Of a DNA stretch of 48,585 bases, positions 27,394-34,146 are shown piece by piece (within the stretch, counting starts at the first letter, position 1; each line of letters starts with the position of its first letter). A model generated the notes under the pieces. The model searched no databases. It worked only from the letters and a program-made list of their open reading frames with translations, and was not told where the DNA came from. Position numbers and translations under genes: made by a program. This DNA comes from a virus. Location: positions 1-48,585 of the IMG/VR virus record IMGVR_UViG_3300044684_000035. One strand, 5' to 3'.

Positions 27394-29270
27394 TATTGAG
27401 TTCCTAGTGTTCCTGCAGGCGTAGCCGACTGAGGAGGATTGCGTTGTAGCCCCATAGTACCTCCTGCAGGCTTAGGAGCCGCAGGTTGACCTGTCTGTGG
27501 GTTGACGTCGTAGTCTTCACCCAACCCAGAGGCCGTACCCATCTGCTGCATAAGCTGCTGCTGGAGGACGTTAATCTGAGCCTGTCCTTCTGCTTGTTCA
27601 GCAAGTTGGACCCAAGGCAGGACTATTTCGTAGTCGTTGAGATCGAATGTAGTTTCAAGTAATTTAGCAAGCTTAATACTTGAGAAATGCGGAGCTACTG
27701 TCTGCCAAAGCCCGCTGCCTGTAAGAGCCGTAAGGTTTTGGACAAGCTCTGCTTGCTCAGCAAAGTGACGAGCAGCGATGGGTTTAATACGCCCAACGCC
27801 TGTAATGTCTTCAACGCTGAGAGTCTCGAATGAAGCTGTCTTAAGTTCGTCATCAAATACACGGATTGTGATGGCATCAGAGAGGTTACGACGAGCCATT
27901 TCGAGCATAGCGTTAAGCAACGGCTCGATCATCTGCTCTTCGAATTGGTTGATTTTGTTCTGGAAGATACGCGCAGACGCATTCTCAAGACGTTGTACTT
28001 CGTACTTCGTCTTCTCACCGGGAGAACGGAAGCCCATAGCCTCTCCGGGAGCACCTGCCATCTTCTCCATCGTGTCGGAGTACATACCGATCTTTTGTTC
28101 ACCCTGAAGGATTGATACTTCAGGTTGAATTACTTCGACTTTGCCTTCGTCCGACGCAAAGATTTTCTCACCGGGTTGCCAAGTAAAATCCTCAACAAAT
28201 CCGGTAACCATTTGGACCGGGTAGGCGGCGAAGTCCCAAATATCTGCCCCAAGATTCTCAAGGTGATCAATACGGTACTGCATTCCGATAAGATTATCCA
28301 AGGGACCCATGCCCCAGAGGTTATCTTGCCGTTTCCGCCAAGGTACGTGATAAATAGGAGGTTTGCCGAAATAGCTTGGATTAGGCTGATTGCTAATAAG
28401 CTTATGACGGTCGACAACCATGATAACACGATTCTTTTGGAATTCTTGTGTATGATAATCATGCCAATCTCCGTAGTATGTCAAGACTTCACAGTAATCT
28501 GACTGGAGGTACGCCCTGAAAGACGAGAAACCGTCGACATTGAAAAGACGGTCTCGTTGAGACCAATCACCTTCAAATGTACGGGCGTGATAACGAATAT
28601 TTACAAGATAGTTATACAGCGTCTGATATGATTCTCGATTTTCATCGTTAGACATCCTGTCAAGCATTTCACGGAGTTCACCCATAGAAATGATTGAACG
28701 AATAAACTTCGGCGAAGACTGAAAGTTTTCCGCCGTCGGGTTCATAACCATATCAAGGGGAGAAATACGCCGAATACTAGGACCAATGTAACCAGACTGT
28801 GTCTTACCGGGTTGCTGAGCTCTATCGTCGGTCCACTCAACAGTAGCAAAACAATTGCCGAAGTCGATATAATCCAGAATGATTTTGTCGATTTCATGTT
28901 TGAATTGGGGTTGCTCGATACACCACGACATGTAATTCGTGATGGCATCTGCCTTATCTTTTGACCCAGAGCTTTGATCGCCGGGGTCCCAAACTAACCA
29001 TTTACGTTTCGGGAAGAGAGTTGCCGTATAGTTTGAATACAGATTGTCTCTAATCTGACATAGTTTTGGGATAGTAGTACGATTTTTCCAAGGATTGGTG
29101 ACGTTAGTTGTCGTAGATGTATCAGTAGCATAGACATACCGTCTAATTTCCTCTTTATCAACCTTCCAACTATTACGAAGCATATCCCATTGGATATATT
29201 TCTCAGTAAGACGGGTTGCAAGAAGATCGCTAGAAATTACATTCTCTAACTCTAATACTTTGCCGGTCAC
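27393..29270 (-). CDS. Portal protein (head-tail connector)
   Basis: The 625-residue protein shows the features of T7-type portals: an N-terminal region with WKNRTTIPKLCQIRDNLYSNY and LFPKRKWLVW, a central PPIYHVPWR and LWGMGPLDNLIG segment, a helical crown and stem region (EAMGFRSPGEKTKYEVQRLENASARIFQNKINQFEEQ-type, cut here into conserved-looking blocks), and a Gly/Pro/Gln-rich tail. It forms the dodecameric ring through which DNA enters and leaves, and follows the terminase gene directly. Confidence 0.88.
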   Translation of the reverse strand: MTGKVLELENVISSDLLATRLTEKYIQWDMLRNSWKVDKEEIRRYVYATDTSTTTNVTNPWKNRTTIPKLCQIRDNLYSNYTATLFPKRKWLVWDPGDQSSGSKDKADAITNYMSWCIEQPQFKHEIDKIILDYIDFGNCFATVEWTDDRAQQPGKTQSGYIGPSIRRISPLDMVMNPTAENFQSSPKFIRSIISMGELREMLDRMSNDENRESYQTLYNYLVNIRYHARTFEGDWSQRDRLFNVDGFSSFRAYLQSDYCEVLTYYGDWHDYHTQEFQKNRVIMVVDRHKLISNQPNPSYFGKPPIYHVPWRKRQDNLWGMGPLDNLIGMQYRIDHLENLGADIWDFAAYPVQMVTGFVEDFTWQPGEKIFASDEGKVEVIQPEVSILQGEQKIGMYSDTMEKMAGAPGEAMGFRSPGEKTKYEVQRLENASARIFQNKINQFEEQMIEPLLNAMLEMARRNLSDAITIRVFDDELKTASFETLSVEDITGVGRIKPIAARHFAEQAELVQNLTALTGSGLWQTVAPHFSSIKLAKLLETTFDLNDYEIVLPWVQLAEQAEGQAQINVLQQQLMQQMGTASGLGEDYDVNPQTGQPAAPKPAGGTMGLQRNPPQSATPAGTLGTQ

Positions 29271-30827
29271 TTAGGAGACTCCGCCAAAGCGTGCATGATA
29301 TTTCATTGGTGTTTCTTGATTGCGTCTAATTGAGAAAATATTCATAGGAGGGATAGCGAAATCGACAGCACTAGCGAGGGCGTCTTTGACGTCGTCATGG
29401 GCTGGATTTGTGTACATCAATTCTTCTTCGAGAACTTGGGTGTTACCTGACTGGTAGTGCCACATCTGACCGTTGGCATACTTAGGTTCGAGAACTGCCA
29501 TGATGCGTTCTTCTTTAGAACCTTGCCAACGTGTAGGACGAAATTCATCTACCGACAAAGAAAGACCATGTGGTCTGATGTAATTGTCTTTGAGGTCTTT
29601 AACGATGACTGATTGCGCAGTGCTGACTTCGCAACGAATCTTACGGAAACCCCATTTATTATATAGAGCTAGAATATGATTAAAATATTCAGATATTTTA
29701 TCTGTTTTAAATCTATCTATTTCAAGGATGTAGTAGTTATTCAAACCATCACAACCTAAAACCACAATAGATGTGTAATCAGATTTCTTGCTGGTTGTGT
29801 AAGCGAAGTCCACAGCGGCGACGACATTAATTCGCTCACGCTTGAAAAACCATGCGTGGTCCCGTCTGGCGAGGTAATTTGGATCATAGTACTGGAACAA
29901 CGATCGCTGGATAGGCGATGAGTCAATATCATGTGGGTCGTTGTAGTACTGGGCTCGGAAGTGGACTTTGTTGAGGTATTGGGCTCGCTTCTTAGCGAGT
30001 TCTTCTGCGTTAAATCCAAACCACTTGCCGTCTGGGCTCTGAGTGCGGGGCCATAGAAATTCCCCAGTACCATCGCCTGCAGTTTCGACTTGGTGTTCTT
30101 TACAATCGAAGAGAGGTGTTGAGTTAATCTTGTTACCGATTTCATCGTATTCATCAATCTCCATAGCAGCGAGATCGTTGTAGAGATCAAGCGGGTGATA
30201 TCTTGTACCGACAACCCATTCTTTCGCGTTTACAGTTTCAATCGAAGAAAGGAGCGAATATTGGTCTTTAACACGTTCACGGCCGTCTTCAGTGTATGCG
30301 TTACTTGTAACCACAACGTCGTCAAGAACAGCGATATCGCAATGAAGACCAACAATATTTGAAGTAAGACCTGCAGTAAAAATCGAAGGGTCTCGAATGG
30401 ACCATTCCGCTCTTTTTGGATGATCAATTGAGATTTCCCTTTCAGTCCATTTCTCTCGCTTCTGTTCTTCTTTGTTGACCATCTCTGGCCAATAAGTTCT
30501 GTACGCAGCACAAGTCAAAATATCTTTCATGAACTTAAGCTGCTTAGTAGCGAGGTTAGAAGTACTGGAGATGTACAGGACACGTAGCGTTGGGTCTCGT
30601 GTCAACTCCCATACAACTCTATATGCGATCAATGCTGATTTCATATGATCGCGAGGCAGAAGAAGTAATTGATGATTCTTCGCGTTAGAAGCTGTCCACC
30701 AACGAATTACTTCCCTGTGGATATTACCGAGATAACGTCTGGGATGGACAAGGTTGATGAACGCTTCAAGATCATTTTCTGCTTGAAGACGTTTCTTATC
30801 TTTCTCGGAAAGGTCTTTAACCTTCAC
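29271..30827 (-). CDS. Terminase large subunit
   Basis: The 518-residue protein has the packaging ATPase motifs: a Walker A variant LPRDHMKS (57-64), Walker B DIAVLDD (164-170) and a coupling motif GTRYHPLD (207-214). The RNase H-like nuclease follows with Asp339 (VDFAY), Asp349 (KKSDYT) and HDDVKDALA (476-484). This is the layout of T7 gp19-type terminases. The start is a GTG overlapping the stop of a 19-codon frame (TAGTG). I found no clear small terminase subunit; the small genes just upstream are candidates. Confidence 0.92.
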   Translation of the reverse strand: MKVKDLSEKDKKRLQAENDLEAFINLVHPRRYLGNIHREVIRWWTASNAKNHQLLLLPRDHMKSALIAYRVVWELTRDPTLRVLYISSTSNLATKQLKFMKDILTCAAYRTYWPEMVNKEEQKREKWTEREISIDHPKRAEWSIRDPSIFTAGLTSNIVGLHCDIAVLDDVVVTSNAYTEDGRERVKDQYSLLSSIETVNAKEWVVGTRYHPLDLYNDLAAMEIDEYDEIGNKINSTPLFDCKEHQVETAGDGTGEFLWPRTQSPDGKWFGFNAEELAKKRAQYLNKVHFRAQYYNDPHDIDSSPIQRSLFQYYDPNYLARRDHAWFFKRERINVVAAVDFAYTTSKKSDYTSIVVLGCDGLNNYYILEIDRFKTDKISEYFNHILALYNKWGFRKIRCEVSTAQSVIVKDLKDNYIRPHGLSLSVDEFRPTRWQGSKEERIMAVLEPKYANGQMWHYQSGNTQVLEEELMYTNPAHDDVKDALASAVDFAIPPMNIFSIRRNQETPMKYHARFGGVS

Positions 30828-30886
30828 TACCGAGGTTTACCCTGTCGGGAGAAAGAAGCTCCCATAAAACTATTACCAAAACTCAT
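30827..30886 (-). CDS. 19-codon frame between structural gene and terminase
   Basis: This micro-frame starts with an ATG overlapping the upstream stop (ATGA) and ends with TAG sharing one base with the terminase GTG. It encodes a short peptide with Ser, Phe, Gly and a basic end (RQGKPR). The exact fit on both sides favours translation, either as a real peptide or as a coupling device for terminase synthesis. Confidence 0.45.
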   Translation of the reverse strand: MSFGNSFMGASFSRQGKPR

Positions 30887-31188
30887 GGAGTAATTACGGC
30901 AACTTTGAATGACTGACCCTGAGGAACACCGAAGTATTCAGTCGTGTTAGCAGCCATACGTGCAGAAGTAGCACCGGCTGTAGGGTTAGTGCCGAAAGAG
31001 ATACCACAAACTGTATCCGTGAAGAGACGGACAAACTTAGTGGCTGCGTTTAGTGCGGAAGATTGTGCAGAAGAAGCACCAATAGCTACTGTTTGTTCAG
31101 CAATAGGTGGCTGAGCAGCCATTTGGAGATACGGTGCAGTATTGGAATTACCTGAGTTAGAAAGCTCAGTGATGTATAGTGTGGCCAT
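30883..31188 (-). CDS. Small Ala/Thr-rich protein, probably structural
   Basis: The 101-residue product is rich in Ala, Thr, Ser and Val, low in charge and mostly beta-forming, like small head decoration proteins. It lies before the terminase gene. Overlap with the following 19-codon frame is 4 bp. Function uncertain. Confidence 0.6.
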   Translation of the reverse strand: MATLYITELSNSGNSNTAPYLQMAAQPPIAEQTVAIGASSAQSSALNAATKFVRLFTDTVCGISFGTNPTAGATSARMAANTTEYFGVPQGQSFKVAVITP

Positions 31189-31445
31189 TATTTTTCTAGT
31201 TTAGCGAGAGCTACTGAGATTTGTTCAAAACGACGGAGGTTGTCTTCGTGACGTCGTTGGTCTTCATTTTCGTGGAGATCAAGCCAGTTGACAATTCGTT
31301 CGTTGACTTGACGGATTTCATTTCGGAGATCACTGAAGTTCTTAACCAACCATCTAGCGAATGCCATGTTGAGTGTGAAGATGATTGACAACACAGCAGC
31401 TACAATAGGTGCTATGGTAGGGTCGGTCATTTCTGCAAGTGTCAT
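31188..31445 (-). CDS. Membrane-anchored coiled-coil protein
   Basis: The 85-residue protein has a hydrophobic segment near the N-terminus (about 11-30, PIVAAVLSIIFTLNMAF) followed by a long charged coiled coil (about 35-84). This is the layout of type II inner-membrane proteins such as Rz-like spanin components, but the distance from the endolysin gene leaves the role open. Its ATG overlaps the upstream stop (ATGA). Confidence 0.6.
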   Translation of the reverse strand: MTLAEMTDPTIAPIVAAVLSIIFTLNMAFARWLVKNFSDLRNEIRQVNERIVNWLDLHENEDQRRHEDNLRRFEQISVALAKLEK

Positions 31446-31588
31446 CCCTTGACTTTCTTGAGCTTGGGATTCTTACGTTTAGCCGCTGCTGAAGCATTAC
31501 GAGAAGACTTAGCAAGAATAGCTCCTGCAGATTTCTTACTGATGCCTTCCTTTTTGGCTATCTTATTTTGAACTGATTTGAAGGACAT
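31442..31588 (-). CDS. Small very basic protein
   Basis: The 48-residue product is rich in Lys, Ala and Ser (KKEGISKKSAGAILAKSSRNAS...) and likely binds nucleic acid. It starts inside the 3' end of the upstream small gene and overlaps the next by 4 bp. Its place ahead of the terminase gene makes it a possible DNA-binding packaging or virion protein. Confidence 0.55.
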   Translation of the reverse strand: MSFKSVQNKIAKKEGISKKSAGAILAKSSRNASAAAKRKNPKLKKVKG

Positions 31589-31739
31589 TGGGTTTTACAA
31601 TAGGTTTATCCATTACGTCCTTTGCGTTGAGATACAGAGCACGTTCGGAAAGAATTGTTTGGAGAACAAGAATATCCCTAAGGTCCATTTTCTCAATGGC
31701 TTCTACGAAGGGAGGTTTCTTTTCGATAACTTTTGTCAA
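31563..31739 (-). CDS. First gene of the late operon, unassigned 58-aa protein
   Basis: The frame runs from a TTG at 31739 or, shorter, from an internal ATG. The product is helical with a basic start (TKVIEKKPP) and a Leu-rich middle (LRDILVLQTILSERALYL). It lies about 50 bp downstream of the sigma70-like promoter. No clear ribosome site precedes the TTG, so the start is uncertain. Confidence 0.45.
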   Translation of the reverse strand: MTKVIEKKPPFVEAIEKMDLRDILVLQTILSERALYLNAKDVMDKPIVKPNVLQISSK

Positions 31740-31789
31740 GGGAAATATTTAATTTAAGAAAAAGAATTTACTTGATTTTTCTAAAACAT

Positions 31790-31819
31790 ATTATACCATA
31801 TGTTACTTAAGGTTGTAAA
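31790..31819 (-). promoter_or_regulatory. Sigma70-like promoter of the late (minus) arm
   Basis: On the minus strand a TTTACA -35 (31819-31814) and a perfect TATAAT -10 (31795-31790) are 18 bp apart, with TG one base before the -10 (extended -10). It faces the late operon, whose first frame starts at 31739. The surrounding 127 bp are AT-rich and separate the two divergent arms. A weaker plus-strand candidate (TTGTAA at 31813, TACACT at 31834, 15 bp apart) could serve the other arm. Confidence 0.75.
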
Positions 31820-31866
31820 GATTTATTAAGAATTACACTAACCTAACTAAGGATAAACATACGATT

Positions 31867-32217
31867 ATGAGGTTACTCATATGTGGAAGTCGTAATTCGG
31901 ATAATTACGAAATACCGAAGTTCATTGAGAAAGTAAATGAAATTAATCCCAGTGTTATCATCTCCGGAGAGGCCAGAGGTTTTGATACTCTTGCAAAAAA
32001 TTATGCAAGGGTTTACGGAATTGCTTATGAAGGATACCCAGCAGACTGGAAGAAACACGGTAAAGCCGCAGGCCCCATCCGTAATAAGCAGATGTTGGAT
32101 GAAGGAAAACCAGACAAGGTTTTAGCTTTTCTTGCCCCTAATTCCCGAGGTACTAGAAATATGATTAGCCAAGCTGAGAAAGCAGGAATTCCTGTGGAGA
32201 TCGTAGATGCATCCTAG
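31867..32217 (+). CDS. SLOG-domain protein (YspA / DUF2493 type)
   Basis: The 116-residue protein shows the SLOG superfamily nucleotide-binding pattern: CGSRN at the start (6-10), SGEARGFDTLA (33-43), GPIRNKQML (69-77) and a final Rossmann-like strand. Cellular and phage members of this YspA-like group are thought to bind nucleotide-derived ligands, and relatives act in stress and anti-phage signalling; the ligand here is unknown. It is the first gene of the plus arm, right across the divergent promoter region, so it is probably made early. AAGGA lies upstream. Confidence 0.82.
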   Translation: MRLLICGSRNSDNYEIPKFIEKVNEINPSVIISGEARGFDTLAKNYARVYGIAYEGYPADWKKHGKAAGPIRNKQMLDEGKPDKVLAFLAPNSRGTRNMISQAEKAGIPVEIVDAS

Positions 32218-32231
32218 AATGCTTTTAAACA

Positions 32232-32310
32232 CCGTAGAAAAGGCACCTACGGGGCTCGCTGGTGCGTTATTTTGGGTGAGAGGTACATATACTCACAGTC
32301 ACCCCATTTT
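32232..32310 (+). promoter_or_regulatory. Two hairpins in the leader of the next small gene
   Basis: CCGTAG (32232-32237) pairs with CTACGG (32247-32252). GGGTGA (32274-32279) pairs with TCACCC (32299-32304) and is followed by CATTTTT. The second could work as a weak terminator or attenuator between the SLOG gene and the 46-aa gene. Confidence 0.45.
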
Positions 32311-32329
32311 TACAAAATAGAGGCTTAAA

Positions 32330-32470
32330 ATGGCTACTAACCGAATATTGAAGAAACCAATGAGAATTCATTGGAAAGTAGTTGCTGGAGATGAATTTTC
32401 TATCACTCCTATCCAGACTTACGACGTTTGTTTGACTACTGATGATTTACGGTTCTATCGGAGTTTGTGA
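32330..32470 (+). CDS. Small protein, unassigned
   Basis: The 46-residue frame has a basic N-terminus and an alpha/beta-looking body. Its TGA overlaps the next ATG (TGATG). It ends just before a pair of Cys-rich codons of the next gene; no family is recognised. Confidence 0.5.
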   Translation: MATNRILKKPMRIHWKVVAGDEFSITPIQTYDVCLTTDDLRFYRSL

Positions 32471-32598
32471 TGGCTAGGAAACGACTACCGAATAATTTAT
32501 GTTGGGATTGTCATTCCCCGGAGAATTATTTCAAGATTAGTAATACGTTGTTTTGTTGTTGGAAGTGTTGGAAGATTTACCAGACGGAAGAACCTTAA
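32470..32598 (+). CDS. Small zinc-ribbon-like protein
   Basis: The 42-residue product has CWDC (11-14) and CCWKC (29-33), two Cys pairs in the spacing of a zinc ribbon, in a basic peptide. Such mini zinc fingers in phages often bind nucleic acid or host transcription proteins. Start overlaps the previous stop. Confidence 0.6.
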   Translation: MARKRLPNNLCWDCHSPENYFKISNTLFCCWKCWKIYQTEEP

Positions 32599-32899
32599 AA
32601 ATTTTGTTACGTATTTTTGATGTGCTATTCATGCGCGCTTCGGACCCCCCAGACCCCCTTGGAGGGGGTTTCGGAAAAGGCGAATAGATGCAGAAGCATG
32701 CTTTTGTTTGAGTAGATTAGGTAAGTGGATTGCTGACTAACTCAGGTGATTTAGAAAGGTGAGGTAAAATACTTTGCTTGTAGACTTACGAGGTTATATA
32801 AGCATGACATATTACGTAAACATAAGACGTAATAACCTTTGTAACGTCTGTATATCGTAAGGATACATGCGTTATACCTAAGGTTGTATACTATAGGTT

Positions 32900-32918
32900 A
32901 TACGTACGAATACGTACG
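32900..32918. repeat. Tandem ATACGTACG repeat
   Basis: ATACGTACG occurs at 32900-32908 and again at 32910-32918, one base apart. Each contains the palindrome CGTACG, so a dimeric protein could bind both. It lies in the middle of the second non-coding region. Confidence 0.6.
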
Positions 32919-33313
32919 GGGCAACTCAGGTCATACATACCTGCCTGAAGATTAGGCACAGTCATAGGAATGCCTAAGACTTACTCACATAACTTATGAG
33001 ATGAAAATATAGGCAGTTATAGCTATAGCTCAAGAAATAGGCAATTGAGGATTATCCGAAAGATGATACCTAACTAACTCAGTAATCGATTAGCCTCTAG
33101 GATTGAATACAACGGCCGCTAAATAGGCATACAATGGAGGGTAGTTTAGCTACCCGATATCGTATCGCTTACCAGCGGCTTTCTGATTGAATAATCAGAT
33201 GTCCGAGCTATGACGTGATTGCATAGCTAATTGTTCCAATAACACACAATTGCCATGATTGATCTCGAAATGGTCACTATTCGGTTTGATTTAGGCCACA
33301 TGACCTGTTAGAC

Positions 33314-33345
33314 TGCCCTTACGGTCGAAAGATCGGGCTAAGGCA
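33314..33345 (+). ncRNA. GNRA-capped hairpin
   Basis: TGCC-TTA (33314-33321, one bulged C) pairs with TAAGGCA (33339-33345), and CGGTC (33322-33326) with GATCG (33331-33335) around a GAAA loop (33327-33330). GNRA loops are typical of functional RNAs, where they dock in tertiary contacts. The TAAGGC strand can alternatively pair with GCCTTA at 33376-33381. Confidence 0.55.
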
Positions 33346-33436
33346 CGGATACCCAAGCCAGCGAGCAATGGGTACGCCTTAGGGTTGTCTGACATCGTTA
33401 AACCGCTCTAGTCTCTCTGCTAGTCCCGCGTTGGAA

Positions 33437-33448
33437 ACCTGATAGGTC
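33437..33448 (+). promoter_or_regulatory. Palindromic motif ACCTGATAGGTC, copy 1
   Basis: The ACCT-GAT-AGGT core is nested in a GTTGG/CCAAC stem (33430-33434/33452-33456), giving a compact hairpin 15 bp before the ATG at 33471. The same 12-mer occurs at 34089 and 37963, also upstream of plus-arm genes. Confidence 0.55.
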
Positions 33449-33470
33449 ACGCCAACAATGGGGAACAACA

Positions 33471-33680
33471 ATGCAGACTGTTACAGCTACCGCGATTTAT
33501 CGTGGTAAGGTTGTCGCACACTCCGGACCTTTGGGCTGGCAAGGTGGCGACGATAGGGCACAATTGATTGCAGCATCCGGTCATGCCGTAGCTGTTGCAA
33601 TCGATGAAGCACGCAAGATTGGCTGGCACGCAAACGACGCTGACTTTTGGGTTAGGGTTGAGGTGCGCCATGTCGATTGA
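33471..33680 (+). CDS. Small protein, unassigned
   Basis: The 69-residue product is a small alpha/beta protein (TATAIYRGKVV, then an Ala-rich helix with HAVAVAIDEARKIGW). A GGGGAA site precedes the ATG. It overlaps the next gene by 11 bp. No family is recognised. Confidence 0.65.
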   Translation: MQTVTATAIYRGKVVAHSGPLGWQGGDDRAQLIAASGHAVAVAIDEARKIGWHANDADFWVRVEVRHVD

Positions 33681-33867
33681 TCTTGCACACACATTCGCAA
33701 CTGCGGCGCGCGAATGCGCCAATGAAGGCGACACACAGGGAGCGATTGCAGGAATGCAGTCGCTTTTGTGCATCAGAGACTTGCCGAAAGGTTATCGGCA
33801 GGACGCTGAAACGATTATGGAATTGCTTTTGCTGGATTTCTTTGCACCAGCGAAGGTGAAACCATGA
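33670..33867 (+). CDS. Small helical protein, unassigned
   Basis: The 65-residue frame starts at an ATG with GAGGTG upstream. The product is helical (HTFATAARECANEGD, with a TPR-like helical hairpin appearance) and soluble. It overlaps the next gene by 4 bp (ATGA). Function unknown. Confidence 0.62.
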   Translation: MSIDLAHTFATAARECANEGDTQGAIAGMQSLLCIRDLPKGYRQDAETIMELLLLDFFAPAKVKP

Positions 33868-34094
33868 CAATACCTAAAACTAAAATTCCTATTATCTTTT
33901 GGAGACCGAACAAGCGCTATGGGTTGCATAAAATGTGCAACACAAACGCTAGTTTGCTTGATGGGAATTACCTCAAAGGTAACAAGCCTCCTAACTATCC
34001 CGTTCCTGCAATCAATCGTTGTGCGTGGTGCGATAGCACCTCGCATACTGCATTTGGTCCGGGTGAATATTGCCCGGATCGAAAACAAACCTGA
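33864..34094 (+). CDS. Small Cys/His-containing protein
   Basis: The 76-residue product has a basic N-terminus and near the end CAWCDSTSHTAF...YC, a possible zinc site. Its stop codon lies in the second ACCTGATAGGTC copy. No family is recognised. Confidence 0.6.
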   Translation: MTIPKTKIPIIFWRPNKRYGLHKMCNTNASLLDGNYLKGNKPPNYPVPAINRCAWCDSTSHTAFGPGEYCPDRKQT

Positions 34095-34100
34095 TAGGTC
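34089..34100 (+). promoter_or_regulatory. Palindromic motif ACCTGATAGGTC, copy 2
   Basis: This copy overlaps the stop of the previous gene and lies 46 bp before the ATG of the 435-aa gene. It matches copies 1 and 3 exactly over 12 bases. Confidence 0.55.
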
Positions 34101-34146
34101 GCGCGGGACTAACACGGAGACTAGGGCACAACCACGGAGAAAGACT

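Larger units (their letters stand above)
32599..33470 (+). ncRNA. Second structured non-coding region
   Basis: No gene is evident in these 870 bp. The plus strand has many hairpins: a C5/G5 stem near 32655-32670, TATACCTA-type pairing near 32873-32903, GGGTAG/CTACCC (33139-33155), TCTGATT/AATCAGA with a GAAT loop (33182-33199), AGCTATG/CATAGCT (33206-33228), the GAAA-capped hairpin 33314-33345, TACCC/GGGTA (33350-33374) and a nested hairpin before the next gene (33430-33456). It also has a tandem ATACGTACG repeat (32900-32918) and TAACTCA motifs. It could hold a structured RNA, an origin or both. Confidence 0.5.

Noticed and set aside
31740-31866. Attachment site or integration module at the divergent region
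   Set aside because: No integrase, excisionase or repressor gene is seen anywhere, and the segment is explained by promoters.
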